Shown here in pieces: positions 50,216 through 61,914 of a stretch of 64,000 nt of DNA; the first letter of the stretch is position 1; each line of letters starts with the position of its first letter. The stretch is from Shinisaurus crocodilurus (taxonomy: Eukaryota > Chordata > Lepidosauria > Squamata > Shinisauridae): NCBI GenBank assembly GCA_021292165.1, contig CM037878.1:14194471-14258470 (forward strand), given 5' to 3'. Both the position numbers and the translations under genes were made by a program. The notes under the pieces were generated by a model. That model saw nothing but the letters and a program-made list of their open reading frames with translations. It was not told the DNA's origin and made no database searches.

Positions 50216-51819
50216 CCATTTAACCCTTTTGATTGAGACCCAAAGGAGCCAATGATAACCTTGCTACACACAGACCTTACCGTTTCGATCAACAAGGGCA
50301 AGAAAGGGGAGGGGACAGAGGCCTGATCTGTGTCCATCAGTCTAATTGGCCAGGCTAGAGACCCTCTCTGATTGGTTCAAGAGTTGCATATACCTCCCCC
50401 CACACACCTTGTCTTGACCTGCCTGCTGTACCTTGGAGAGGTCACTTCCTTGGGGCGACTTGTCTGTTTACCGCCTGTTCAGTTGCATCGCTCCATCTGC
50501 TTCGGGGCTCCTGGGGAACATTGCCGCTTGGCCGAGCGGGTAGCGCAGACAAGAGCCGAGACGTGGCATGGAAAGGAGGCCCTGAGCAGCCGTTTGGAGC
50601 AAGGCGGCCGTTTGAAATGTCGGAAGCACACTGGTGGAGCAACCCTGGGAGAGCCCTGACACATAACTGCTGCTTATCAGCTCCATTCCGGCTCATAAAA
50701 CCCTGGAGCAGAGTTTCCTGAAATTTTACTGACTTGTTCTTCACACCCTCGGAATATATCCCTTAAAACCGTTGGAATGAGTGCTGATGTCAGCGGGCTG
50801 GACCTCTGGCTGCTAATGAGACGCCAGTCGAAGGAGAAATCCATGAGTGACACAGACAAGCAGGGCCAGGGGACCCCGTGCGGCACAGGCACCACAGCTG
50901 TGGGGAAGCACCTACTGACAAAGTGTGCACAACGACTGCACCCTTGGCATTGGCGCACTCCAGCCGGAGCATCACTTACAACGCAGAACCTTTCCGTGTC
51001 TTTCCCCACCTAGGCAAGCTCCCTGCCTCTCCTACCTTGACCCCCTCAGGAGTTCTCGAGATCTGCAATTTAGGACTAGCAGAATGTCCCACTGGTTAGT
51101 GTGAACTGGAAGGCTTGAGGCATGACCATGAGCATGTTTTGGTGGCTTCCTTTGTTTCTGAAGCAGCTCGAGGTAGATGCAAGCAGCTGGAGCTTTCTGT
51201 GTCGAGGGTCAAGGCGGCTCAATGTTGCTTTCTTCTCCCTGGCCTATAACCTGTCCCCAGATTTGTCCAGAATTTATTCTGATTGCAGGATTTGAGTCTT
51301 CTGTCTTTCTCCATTCCAACTGGTGGAGCAGCTGCTATCACTGCAAATTGCCCACAGCCTTATGTGTTATGCACATTATACTGAATGCTGTGGCTTTGTC
51401 TCCTGACCTAATGATAACTGTGCAAATGCATATAGCAGAATCCCAAGTAGGCTCATACCTACTGGGCCATACCATCAACAGAATCACACAGTGCAGCTGT
51501 TACTTGGCTGTATTATCTCAGACATTAGGGGAGTTCACAAGGTTAAATGCTCCACCATATATTTTTTTTAAAAATCCCTGCACATAGAAAGCTAACCCGA
51601 GAGAAGGATTCTAGCTTAGCGGTCTCCTGACATGCTAATTTTCTATGTGCAAGGAGTTACGGTACTTTTCCTCCCCATGGAGAAGTATTCAAACAAGTGA
51701 TCCCCCACCTGCAGTTTGAAGTGGCACAGTCCAGCAAGAGCTGTACCACATGACTCTCCTGATCATGGTGTTGCTCCATTCTCAGTTGATATGCAGCAGC
51801 TCCATCCTTAGGTAGCTTT
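50216..51819. other. unassigned sequence
   Basis: Several overlapping ORFs of 60-136 residues, none with a recognisable domain. No repeat termini found. Could be unique sequence. Confidence 0.4.
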
Positions 51820-52530
51820 GGGCTTGTGGGTTTTCCTGGATTCACATCTTTTAATGATGGTCAATACTCAGAAACCTCAGATCCAGGAATTGGGGTGTTT
51901 ACATGTTCTGGATGGGGTTGCACTCCCGCTGAAGGAGCATAGTTTAGGGATGCTCCCAGATCAATCCTTGTCACTGGAGACCCAGGTGACCTCAATGGCC
52001 TGGAGGGCCCATTACCAACTTCAGTTGGTGTGCCAACTATGCCCGCTCCTGGATAGGTATAACCTAGCCACAGCGATCCATGCATTGGTAACCTCACAAT
52101 TAGACTACTGTAATGTGCTCTACATGAGGCTGCCCTTGTCCCTGGTTTAGAAGCTGCAGCTAGTGACGAATGCAGCCATCAGGGTGCTCAGTGGATCACC
52201 TAGCTAGACACATATTACACCTGCATTAAAAGAACTGCACTGGCTACCACGCATGGCTACTGAGCCATGTTCAAGGTTTTGTTGCTGACATTCAAAGCCC
52301 TAAACCAGTGTTCTCCAACCTTGGGTCCCCAGATGTTTTTGGCCTACAACTCCCAGCATGCCCCAGCCAGCATAGCTGGGAGTTGTAGGCCAAAAACATC
52401 TGGGGACCCAAGGTTGGAGAACACTGCCCTAAACAACTCGGGACCAGGATATCTAGCAGACCATCTTCCCTTACAAACACCAACCCAACCCCTGAGATCT
52501 TCTGAAGAGGTCTCACTGGTCTTTCCATGA
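51820..52530 (+). mobile_element. L2 LINE, ORF C-terminal part, split by a hAT MITE
   Basis: Translates as HALVTSQLDYCNVLYMRLPL then, after a stop, KLQLVTNAAIRVLSGSPS and ALKELHWLP, the usual L2 order. The frame before it (51818-52150) covers the preceding region. A hAT MITE sits at 52306-52426 within AAGCCCTAAAC. After it, AACTCGGGACCAGGATATCT continues the L2. Confidence 0.83.
52306..52426. mobile_element. hAT MITE (palindromic, Buster-type), copy 9
   Basis: 121 bp; the loop plus part of the right arm is deleted. Exact CCCTAAAC duplications at 52298-52305 and 52427-52434. Inserted in L2. Confidence 0.95.
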
Positions 52531-53268
52531 CCAACAGTGTTTTGTCAGGTAACCGGTGTGTCATATTTAGTGGGGCGGGGGTCTTTCCCCCTACTAAACC
52601 ATCAGAAAGTGAAGGAAATATCTGGCATCTAATCTAAGATCCCCCCCCCTTCTCAATCTTAAATCTATCTCTCAAAAGTCTGTTACAATTCACAAGTCTG
52701 CACGTGGGTTTTCCTTTCCCCCGCCCTCAGATCTCCAAACCCTTTCCCAGGGTTCCTTCCTGTTTCACTCTGCATGAAGAACCACCCACCCATCTTTGAC
52801 TTGTAATAATACCAAATACCTTTTGTAGCCTAAGTCAAGTCACGGGTCTCGCAATGCAATCACATGCTCAAATAGCTCCAGCAGCAGGCTTCTGGAAAGC
52901 ACCAGGTTGGGGAAAGCTGTTCTAAGCAATCTGTAATCCTGTAACTGAGTGTTCCCCCCCCCCCCGTCACTTTTTGAAAGATCCCAGCTCCCTTCCTGTG
53001 CAGATGAGACAACAAAAAGGCAAGAGACTGACACAACTGCCCCTGTGGAAATCAAATCTTCGGGTAGCTCAGTCCTGACATTTTGCTTCTGCAGCTGAGA
53101 GAGCCCCTTGTTGCAGTTCTGTGCCAGGAGAAATGATCAGGAGAAGCTGGCATTTTGGAGGCTCTGTTTGAATTTGTCCCCAAACTGTCTTCAGCAGGTG
53201 CCAAAAGAGACAACCACCAGATCATGAATCGGTTGCTGCTACATGCAGTCCAATTAAAAGGAGGTACG
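52531..53268. other. unassigned sequence
   Basis: C-runs at 52641-52649 and 52954-52966. No gene or named repeat. Confidence 0.4.
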
Positions 53269-53270
53269 TA

Positions 53271-54918
53271 CAGTGCCTTGCAGAAGTATTCAGCCCCCTT
53301 TGACTCTTCCACATTTTGTTGCATTACAACCTGGAATTGAAATGGATTTAATTGGCATTGTTACCACTTGACGTACACAAGATGCTCAACACTGTGAAGG
53401 TGCAAAATATTTCTATTGTGGCACAAAAAGGTAAGTAAACAACAAAAAAAAGCAACAACCTGGCACATGTTGGTTGCATAAGTATTCACCCCTGAGTCAA
53501 TACTTGGTAGAAGCATCTTTGGCAGCAATGACAGCTGTGAGTCTTCTTGGGTAAGTCTCTGTCAACTTTGCACATCTGGATCCTGCAGTGTTTGCCCATT
53601 CTTCCTGGCAAAATTGCTCCAGTTCTGTCAGTTGGATGGGGACCGTTGGTGAACAGCAACTTTCAAGTCTTGCCACACATTCTCAGTTGGATTGAGGTCT
53701 GGGCTTTGACTGGGCCACTCTAAGACTTTCAGGTTCTTGTTTTTAAACCACTCTAGTGTTATTTTGGCTGTGTGTTTAGGGTTATTGTGGCGCTGAAAGG
53801 TGAACCTCCACCCCAGTCCCTGGTCCCTTGCAGACTGAAACAGGTTTTCCTCTAGAATTGCCCTGTCTTTGGCTCCATCCATCTTGCCCTCAATCCCGAC
53901 CAATTTCCCAGTCCTTGCCAAGGAAAAGCATCCCCACAACATGATGCTGCCACCACCATGCTTCACCGTGGGGATGGGGTTCTCATGGCAATGAGTACTG
54001 TTGTCTTTGTACCACACATAGCATTTTTCAACAAGGCCACAAAGTTCAATTTTGGTTCTCATCAGACCAGAGAACTTTCCCCACATGTTTGCTGTGTCCT
54101 CCACATGCCTTTTTGCAAAATCTAAATGGGCTTTGATATGGGTTTGTTTTAGCTTTCTTCTCACCACTCTTCCATAAAGCCCAGCTTTGTGGAGCATCTG
54201 GATGATAGTTGTCCCATGAATGGTTTCTCCCATCTTAGCTGTGGATCTCTCCAGCTCCTTCAGAGTTACCACTGGCCTCTTGGTTGCTTCTCTGACTAAT
54301 GCCCTCCTTACCCGGACACTGAGTTTTGCTGGACGGCCTTCTCTAGGCAGAGTCACGGTTGAGCCATATTCTTTCCATTTTGTAATAATGGATTGACAGT
54401 GCTCCAGGGGATGTTCATAGTTTGGGATATTTTTGTATAACCCAACCCAGATTGGTGCTTCTGCACAACTTTATCCCGGAGTTGTTTTGATAGCTCCTTG
54501 GTCTTCATGATGCTGTTTGTTTAGATATGCTCTCTGAAAATCTCTGGGGCCTTCCAAAAACAGGTATATTTAATCTGAGATCATCTGGCACTGGAATTGC
54601 ACACAGGTGGACTCCATTCAACTACTTACTTACAGTATGTGACTTCTGGAGGCAGTGGGTTGCACCAGACCAGAGCTTATTTAGGCATGTCGCAACACAG
54701 AAGGTGAATACTTATGCAACCAACAAGTGCCAGTTTGTTTTTGTTTACTTAACTTTTGTGCCACAATAAAAAAAATAATTTGCACCTTCACAGTGTTGAG
54801 TACGTATCTTGCGTACAGCAAGCGGCAACAATGCCAACTAAATCCATCTCAATTCCAGGTTGTAACACAACAAAATGTGGAAAAGTCAAAGGGGGCTGAA
54901 TACTTCTGCAAGGCACTG
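53271..54918 (-). mobile_element. Full-length Tc1-like DNA transposon
   Basis: 1,648 bp flanked by TA (53269-53270, 54919-54920). Inverted repeats of roughly 215-230 bp begin CAGTGCCTTGCAGAAGTATT at both ends. Each has a second, inner motif (GTTGGTTGCATAAGTATTCA) resembling the outer one, the inverted-repeat/direct-repeat layout of several vertebrate Tc1 groups with two transposase sites per end. Both ends look intact; the coding region is not. Confidence 0.95.
53628..54356 (-). pseudogene. Tc1-like transposase, frameshifted (DDE type, inactive)
   Basis: A 242-residue open frame covering the second DNA-binding helix region and most of the catalytic domain. The expected first aspartate segment reads SGLMRTKIEL (about 97-105), a local frameshift that removes the catalytic D. 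The second is H190, in HNNPKHT. The third, E225 (NPTENVW), is kept exactly 34 residues after position 190, the Tc1 DD34E spacing. The N-terminal part, from an ATG at 54508, is in another frame and runs into a stop. The C-terminus ends early at RSPSN from an apparent one-base deletion. Family length is about 340 residues. Confidence 0.92.
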
Positions 54919-54954
54919 TAAATTCCAGCAGACTGCTGGACAGAGGCACTGCTA

Positions 54955-55095
54955 GGTACTGAAAAAAGATCCAGGGCTCAGGCCCAACAGGACAAAAAAT
55001 GCACAAATTTGCATATGCTAATTTACATATGTTCTAAAGTCTCTCTGTGTGCGTCTTTAAAGGACCCTGTCTCCTAAGGACACCTCTATTTGTAA
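54955..55095. other. unassigned, probable decayed repeat
   Basis: GCACAAATTTGCATATGCTA and ATTTACATATGTTC, followed by AGGACCCTGTCTCCTAAGGA, recall parts of 2265-2700, but the similarity is weak. Confidence 0.3.
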
Positions 55096-55100
55096 AAAGG

Positions 55101-55354
55101 GAGAGCCAGTGTGGCGTAGTGGTCAGAGTGTTGGACTGGGGACTCGGGAGATCTGGGTTCTAGTCCCGGCTCGGCCATGAAATTCACTGGGTGACTTTGG
55201 GCCAGTCACTGACTCTCAGCCTAACCTACCTCACAGGGTTGTTGTGAGGGTAAAATGGAGGAGGAGGATTATGTAAGCTGCCTTGGGTTCCTTGCAGGAA
55301 AAAAGGCGGGGTATAAATATAATAAAATAAATAAATAAATAAATAAATAATAAA
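55101..55354 (+). mobile_element. tRNA-derived SINE with an L2-like tail
   Basis: GAGAGCCAGTGTGGCGTAGT head, B box GGTTCTAGTCC, full body, GGCGGGGTATAAATATAATA tail and (TAAA)n. One of the best-preserved copies. Confidence 0.92.
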
Positions 55355-56344
55355 TAGTATGGACAGGGGAAGAGGAGGGCATTTGATTTCAGAAAAAACC
55401 TCAGGCGGAAAGATTCAGGGAGGGGGGAAGCAGGAGGTGAAACACATGTGGGACAAAAAGCGAGCTCATCCAGGGAGATCAGATGCCACAGAGATCCTCA
55501 GGGCCCCTGGACCTTTATTTCAGCAAGTTTGCATGGACAGCAGGGTGGTGGGGCAGATGGCCTCCCAGAGATTTGGGGCTCCAAATGAAAGATTCAGGGC
55601 TCCAGCCCTAGTGGGCCACCCCATAACATTGCCTCTGCTGCTGGGGGCACAATGTCCAACCCTTCCTCCCCTGGCCACCACCTCTCTAAGATAAGTTCCC
55701 CCGTCTGGTGTGTGTACCAAGGACAGTTATTTATCCTTGGGGCCCACTGTAAAACAGACAGCCTCTCAGTTATAAATATGAATAGAGGCAGACTGCTAAT
55801 CAACCCGAAACACGATTGCTTTCTAATATAAATTGGCACCATCATCACAAAAAGGCTAAGTATCAACAGCGTGGAACACTAATGCACAAATGGACACCGG
55901 GCAGCTTCTGGCTACTTAACACAAAATGTCAAAATGTCCTTTACTAGTTGGTCTCTGAAGAAGAGTTTGTTTGTTTGCCTGTTTGCTTGTTAAAGGACCT
56001 CTACACCACCTGGAAGGGCATCAGTCATAGCCCTTACGAAGCAGCGTACACATTCCAAAATAAAACACGAGATATACAAAAAAAAATCTGTGTAAAACAC
56101 CTTACAACTCGTAAAAATGGACAGAACAAAGCACAGCAATTATTAATCCAATGTAGACTGGGGGGGGGGGAATGTCTTGACAGGATTTTGTTTTGTTCTG
56201 GTTTTCTTTTCTTTCTTTTTTTTAAAAAAACACCCTCATAATTATTTGTCTCACAGCTAATGACCAGCTACCTTTGAGTGGGGGTGGGGAGGCATATATT
56301 AAATAAAGAGGGGTGGTTTAATGGTACAGCAGAAGCGGAGGGAG
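55355..56344. other. unassigned sequence
   Basis: G-run at 56160-56170 and T/A-rich tracts near 56200-56235. No feature supported. Confidence 0.4.
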
Positions 56345-56710
56345 TGAAGGATGGTGGCTCCAATGTCAGAGGGGCTGGGTATCCACTCCGGATTTCACTC
56401 TGAACTTTTAAGGAGCTATCCATGGTGCCTAACCCCCCCCCCCAATAGGTTTGGCACCATGGATTTATTTATTATTTATTATTTGCATTTATTTATCGCC
56501 CATCTGGCCGGCAAACCGGTCACCCTGGGCGATGTTCATAAGATAAAAACCAGATAAAATACATTAAAACAGTATAAAATTTGAAAATCTTAGCCCACCC
56601 CATATTCCCGCCTGAATTATTTATTTAAGGATAGCTCCTTAAAAGTTCAGAGTGAAATCCGGAGTGGATACCCAGCCCCTCTGAAACTGGAGCCATCAGC
56701 CGCCTTTGAG
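56345..56710. mobile_element. Foldback element (GGTGGCTCCAATGTC variant) split by L2
   Basis: Left arm GGATGGTGGCTCCAATGTCA, GAGGGGCTGGGTATCCACTC, CTCTGAACTTTTAAGGAGCT; right arm AGCTCCTTAAAAGTTCAGAG, GTGGATACCCAGCCCCTCTG. Arms are complementary for about 70 bp once the L2 at 56463-56636 is removed. Confidence 0.82.
56463..56636 (-). mobile_element. L2 LINE 3' end inserted in a foldback element
   Basis: The plus strand reads ATTTATTTATTATTTATTAT, CGCCCATCTGGCCGGCAAAC, CGGTCACCCTGGGCGATG and CCCCATATTCCCGCCTGAA, the reverse of the L2 3' end at 6448-7093. Very short, so strongly 5'-truncated. GGAT occurs at both boundaries. Confidence 0.85.
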
Positions 56711-56868
56711 TGTAGGCCAGGATTGCCCAGTCGTGAGGGGTGATCCTCCACATTTCAGTGATAGGGGTAGGTTTGCTCTAGAGTAGGGCCCCCACCCCAA
56801 TGCCAGGTTCATCACATTGAGCTACATGGATTACCAGGGGAAGTGTGGGGGCACACACATGCGATCAA

Positions 56869-56904
<36 letters not shown>
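56869..56904. repeat. (CA)n microsatellite
   Basis: A pure CA run. Confidence 0.97.
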
Positions 56905-56906
<2 letters not shown>

Positions 56907-57164
56907 TATTTTGAAAAGGCCATTGGATGGGCATTCGGTACAGAAAATGCTTCTGATGCATATCCAAGCCCTGTAGTCCACATGCACATACAAAGGGGGC
57001 TCATGTTGAACCAATTCCTTGTTATTACCCGTCCCATCATGCACAGGGGCGAATGTGAGATCAGGGTGGGTATAGGAACACTGGGTAACCTTGGGAAAAG
57101 GCATTGTGTCTGACCTAACCTACCCCATAGTCTGCACAGAGGTTGACATAGGCAGCCTCTAGGA

Positions 57165-57299
57165 CAGTGTTCTCCAACCATGGGTCCCCAGAGGTTTTTG
57201 GCCTACAACTCCCAGCATGCCCCAGCCAGCGTAGCTGGCTGGGGCATGCTGGGAGTTGTAGGCCAAAAACCTCTGGGGACCCATGGTTGGAGAACACTG
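57165..57299. mobile_element. hAT MITE (palindromic, Buster-type), copy 10
   Basis: 135 bp with exact CTCTAGGA duplications (57157-57164, 57300-57307). Both arms share the variants CCAACCATGGG and CCAGAGGTTTTTGG, so the arms changed in concert. Confidence 0.95.
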
Positions 57300-57491
57300 C
57301 TCTAGGACATGGGTAGCCAGCTTGTGACAGGAATTTGTGGCTCCTGGACATGAGTAGGAGGGTCCGGAGGACTGGCTATGTGGCACACCTACTTGCCAGC
57401 CATGAGAGTGCTGCCTCAGCCCCACCCTCCAACAGCTCAGTAGATTAGAAACAAAACTCCTCCAAGGCACAGTCACTTGGAAAGAGAATGC

Positions 57492-57493
<2 letters not shown>

Positions 57494-57530
<37 letters not shown>

Positions 57531-57583
57531 GGCCAGAGAACAGGGGGGAAGAGAGAGAATTGGATGGATGGATGGATGGATGG
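57494..57583. repeat. (GA)n and (GGAT)n microsatellites
   Basis: A GA run at 57494-57527 and GGAT tetramers at 57561-57583. Confidence 0.95.
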
Positions 57584-57611
57584 AGAGAGATAGGTGGATG
57601 GGGTGTATGTG

Positions 57612-57955
57612 TAGGGCTGGCATCAAGGGTAGGCATAGTTGGGCAGCCGCCAAGGGCCCACACCCCAGCAAGGGGCCCACAGACAACAGCCCCCTGGAGT
57701 TGCACTTCCTTTTCACCCTTGCAACCTGCTTGTTCCTCTGCCTCTCGCCGTGGTCCAGACAGCGGTGGTGGTCAGAAGGAGGAGCAGGAGATGCCGCTGC
57801 CTGCTTGCTCCCGGGCTCTCTGCCTGTCAAGCACGCAAGTGGCAGCAATGATGAGAAAGAGGGTGAGCAGCAAGAGCAGCTGGTGACAATGGCGGTGAGA
57901 AGTTGGACTCGCTGGGGGAAGGAGCCCCACTGAGGGTATCCGGAGCTGGCGTTGA
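57612..57955 (+). mobile_element. Non-autonomous hAT-like repeat, copy E
   Basis: The most complete copy: GGGCTGGCATCAAGGGTAGG, GCATAGTTGGGCAGCCGCC, CCCACACCCCAGCAAGGGGC, GACAGCGGTGGTGGTCAGAA and the end CCGGAGCTGGCGTTG. The ends are complementary (GGCTGGC versus GCCAGC) and flanks TGTATGTG and AGCGTGTG agree at 5 of 8. Confidence 0.62.
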
Positions 57956-58660
57956 GCGTGTGCATGAGAGAGAGAGAGACGGGGTGGGGTGGAGGGAGTG
58001 ACTCTGGAAAAACAACGGGATAGATTTATGGGTAAACAAATGTGGAAATGAATTGGAGGGAAAGGAGACTGGTCCCTCCCTCCCTAGCAGTGGTAGGAAG
58101 CCAAACCAAGAGGGCAGGAAAGCTCTGTGAGGACACGCGCCAAGCAAAGCGGCCACCATGGTAGCATGGGCGGAGGTGGGTGGTGGCTCTCCCAGGCAAG
58201 TGATAAGAGGTCCAGGAATGGGTGGCAGGGTTCAGGAGAGGACACGCCTCTTCATATGTGGATAGGGGAGGGAACCGGGTTGAGGGGTTGGGCACGTTTC
58301 AGGGCTTCACCTGTGGAGAGACAACGGAAAGCAGGATCAGGATATGACATGGTGGTAAATGATAGACCAAGGCTGGATTTGTGGCTCTGCATTGGTGTCG
58401 AGGAAAGGTCAGGACATAAGGGAAAGATGTATGTGGGGGAAAGGAAGACACGGGGAAGGATTTGTACATCTACATCTTCTTCCTTTGCTCTTACCTTCAC
58501 GAATGCTTCTATTTTCCCTTCTGCCTGGGTATGGCATCTTCTTGGGCTCCAGCCTGGCTCCTCTTCCCCACTCTTCCATTTTCATTCAAGCCACTGCAAG
58601 AAATGGCCATTTTTCAACTTTTGAATATTGCTAAAAATATTTCTCCCTCCCCCTCCATTC
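57956..58660. other. unassigned sequence
   Basis: No repeat end, RNA or exon recognised; ORFs here have no domain. Confidence 0.4.
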
Positions 58661-59589
58661 CCCAATTCTTGCCTGGCTTGATTATTGTAATTCTCTGTTT
58701 TCCAATTTGCCTCTTACTCGGCTTCATCCTCTCTGTTCTGTTCTCAAATCTGCGTCCCATTTGTTTTTGTTTTTCTATATCTCATTTAGCCCACATTTCC
58801 CTTTTGTTGCACTCCTTTTACTGGCTTCTGTTTCCATACTGGATCCAGGTTAAATTAATTATTTCGTTTTTTAAATCTGTTCACAAGGGCCGAGCTGAAT
58901 TTGGAAGCACTTTCCATGAAAGGTTTTGCCTCCTTTCAAAAGCACGCTGGCTTTTGGCAATTTTCCAATGGTGGGGGAGTGTTCGCTCATTCAGAGTGAA
59001 GGCAGGAAACCTTGCACTCACTCTGAATTGGCTTTGTGACATGATCTTCATAGCCGAATCTGATTGGCTACATTGTATTGTACTGTATTGTTGCCAACCA
59101 CACTAGTTGGCAACAACAAAATATTTTTAAAATCAAATTGCGTCAAAGCAACTACCAAGAGAGGCAACAAACACATGCAAGAAAGTGCACAGAAGGCAGG
59201 CCCTTGGGTTTTTCAGAGAACCTTTTGGGCCCCCTGAAAAATCACTTTCATGTCAAAATATCCATCCTGTGAACATCACTGCAGTCTAACGTTTCATCCT
59301 TTAGCTCCTTCGATCTTCCCTTATTTTTCTTTCCTTCTTGATGTCTCCACTCAGCTGATATCCTCTTCCTGTCAAATCATTGGGTAATCTCTTTTGTTTC
59401 ATGCTGCTTTGCTTTCAATCCTACTTCCCCCTTTCTCTGGATCTCCCTGCCAAAATATAATAATAACTATATCCACACATCTCTTCCATGCAAGTGTTTA
59501 AAGAGCACTGGAAAATATCTCTCTTCTTCAGTGCCTTTAACTTCTGATCTCTGCCTGCTTTTCTCCCTTCCCCTTTCCTACTGGTAGTT

Positions 59590-59623
<34 letters not shown>

Positions 59624-59890
59624 AAGCCTGCTGCTGTCAAAGCTTTTTTTTAAAAGCTTAATTATTGTACAGCACCTATTGTCTGAGCCACAATAATGAG
59701 GATGAGGATGATGACTTAATTTCTCAGAATTCCACCCCCCCCCCCCGTTTCTCCAATCTTTGCAAAAAATGTAAAGCAATGGAAATGCTATATTCCCCCG
59801 CTCCCGCTCTTGGAATTTTGTTTTCACATTATAAGCCACTCTGAGGCTTTTGGGATATGGCAGGATAACAATCTGATCTGAATAAAATAC
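58661..59890 (+). mobile_element. Decayed LINE remnant (L2/Rex-like), interrupted
   Basis: TGGCTTGATTATTGTAATTC translates as WLDYCNSLFSNLPL and, further on, HISLLLHSFYWLLFPYWIQVKLI, an altered version of the DYCN...LHWLPV order after a LINE RT. A candidate 3' end lies at 59835-59890 (GCCACTCTGAGGCTTTTGGG, then CAGGATAACAATCTGATC). Sequence at 58900-59260 is not clearly LINE. Frames are broken throughout. Confidence 0.5.
59591..59621. repeat. (CA)n microsatellite
   Basis: A pure CA run. Confidence 0.96.
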
Positions 59891-60223
59891 AGGAGAAGAC
59901 AGACATGAAGTGAAAAACAAAAAAGGCATAGTGGGTTCTTCTTCTGAGACCTGCATTCTCACACTTTCCAATTGCCACATTCCGCTTTCCTGACATCCTG
60001 ACAGACAGCCGTTTCAGCAAACGGAAAATCAGGTCACCCTGTTGGGTCTTGCTCTGTCCTTTGGGTGGTGCGGGCTGGGGAGGGTACTCACTTTAAAATA
60101 AATAAAGTGCCACATGCATGTTTATTCGTAAACATGTTCATTCATTCACATGAGTTTGGGGTTTGTTTGTTTTTTAAAATACAAACATTTAAAAAAAGAG
60201 TGGCAAAACTGTTCTGGGGATTG

Positions 60224-60254
<31 letters not shown>

Positions 60255-61914
60255 CATGTGTGATAGTACATTCATTACATCAATGAGCACCAGCCAATTA
60301 CATTACAGGGCACCAGCCGATAGGTGCCCTCCAGAGGCAGAACTTCCCGGTTCAAATCCCACCATGTTGGAAACTAGCCCAGGCATGTTTAAAGCTCTCC
60401 TTGTATGGGACTCCACCCACACAGAGGCTTTTAGAGCTGGTGCACAATGATGACATCATCAGACCAAGCCAGCATTAGAGGATTCTGCCACAACCTACTG
60501 GAAGCACCAAGGACCAAGCACTTCAGCATCGTTGGGCAGCTTCCAGGGCTCCAGCACCATAGCTGGGCCCACTTCTTACACCTGCCCTGGTCAACTCCCC
60601 CCACCCCCATTAAAGAGAATTCTGGCCTTTCACTCTGAGCAGCACTGGGACTAGCTGCCACACTGATTTCCCAATAGTGTCCCTGATGTAATACAACTTG
60701 GGAGCATTGTGAGAAGTTAAAATGGTGGCTAGATGCAGCCACGGCTGAGCACTGCTCAGAATGCTGTCGCCGCCTGCCACCACCAGGTAAGACTGAGCGG
60801 GTGGGCACTGGCCACTTTGTTTAGGGCCCTTTGAAAACTGGAGCATACCCTGATTCCAATAAGGTGGGGTGTGTGGGGTGTGTGGGAATCCATTACACTG
60901 CCTGCACTAAGTTGGAGGGTGAATTTGTTTGGAATTTGTTGACAGCTTTACAAAACATCACAGTTCCTCAGGGAAGGAAGACGCCCAGAGATTCAGAATT
61001 GTAGCCAAGACTACAGTATCCGCTGAAGAAAAGATGGAAATAATCACCCGGACCACCAAGTTGCCAAGGCCAATGTCATCAGAGAGCGAAAAGTTAACGT
61101 TTCTAATGGGTTGTTTAGGGAATGTTATTTCTTGAAGCCACACTGTTTGATATCCCAGGATCTCCAGAAAACTAGGCTCTGCCAGAGGGGGGCATATAAG
61201 TTCTACATGACCTCACGAAAAGCTTTATGGTACCTAAAGAATTCTCCAGGGATTGGGTTGGGTTGGGTGGCTATGTTTTAGCTATGATATTCATATATAT
61301 ATATATATATTTTAAAAAAAACATTTTAAATGTAGTGTAAAAGAATTCAGTGACATCATGCCCTAGTTCTTCATCAGAAGGACCAGAAAGCATAGCCAAG
61401 GTTCCCAGGCCAAGCTGTTTCAGGGAGATATGACTACACAAAGAGGCACGGCCATTCCAAAGGAAGCTATTTCTTTACTTTCAGTTTTATATCTCAAATA
61501 TGTCTTCTTGTTCAATTAGTCTCAAACGTCTTTTGAGCTCCCTCTGGAATGTAGACAGAAAAGAACATGTTTCTGTTCTGCACATTTTTGGGTGGTGGTG
61601 GATAAGAATGGTTTATAAAAACTGGTTTTCTGTGGAAGCTGCTTTTGTAGTTTGAAGACTGGAAGGCCAAATGATGTTACTTTTTGGAGATACATAGGTT
61701 GGATGGATTTGCATGACCACATTTTGTGGTACATTAAGTTCTGGCTCAACAAAACTTCTTTGATAGATTCCCCCCCCCCCAGGTGAGACACATTGAAAAA
61801 GCACATTAAAGGCCGTTTTGGTGCTCCAAGAACACAGGAAAAGACAGTTCATGTTGACTTCAATTGTATTAGTAATGGTTGTTGGATAATGGGTCTCTGT
61901 CTTGGAAGTCACAC
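59891..61914. other. unassigned; (GT)n at 60223-60262, (AT)n at 61292-61310, C-run at 61771-61780
   Basis: Only simple repeats are recognised in this 2-kb stretch. It may be largely unique DNA. Confidence 0.4.

Noticed and set aside
57159..57965. A 268-residue minus-strand ORF
   Set aside because: It runs through a hAT MITE, a GA microsatellite and a hAT-like repeat; no conserved protein.
59080..59110. A short hairpin (GTTGCCAACCACACTAGTTGGCAAC) as a regulatory stem-loop
   Set aside because: A 10-bp stem is expected by chance at this window size, and no flanking evidence supports function.
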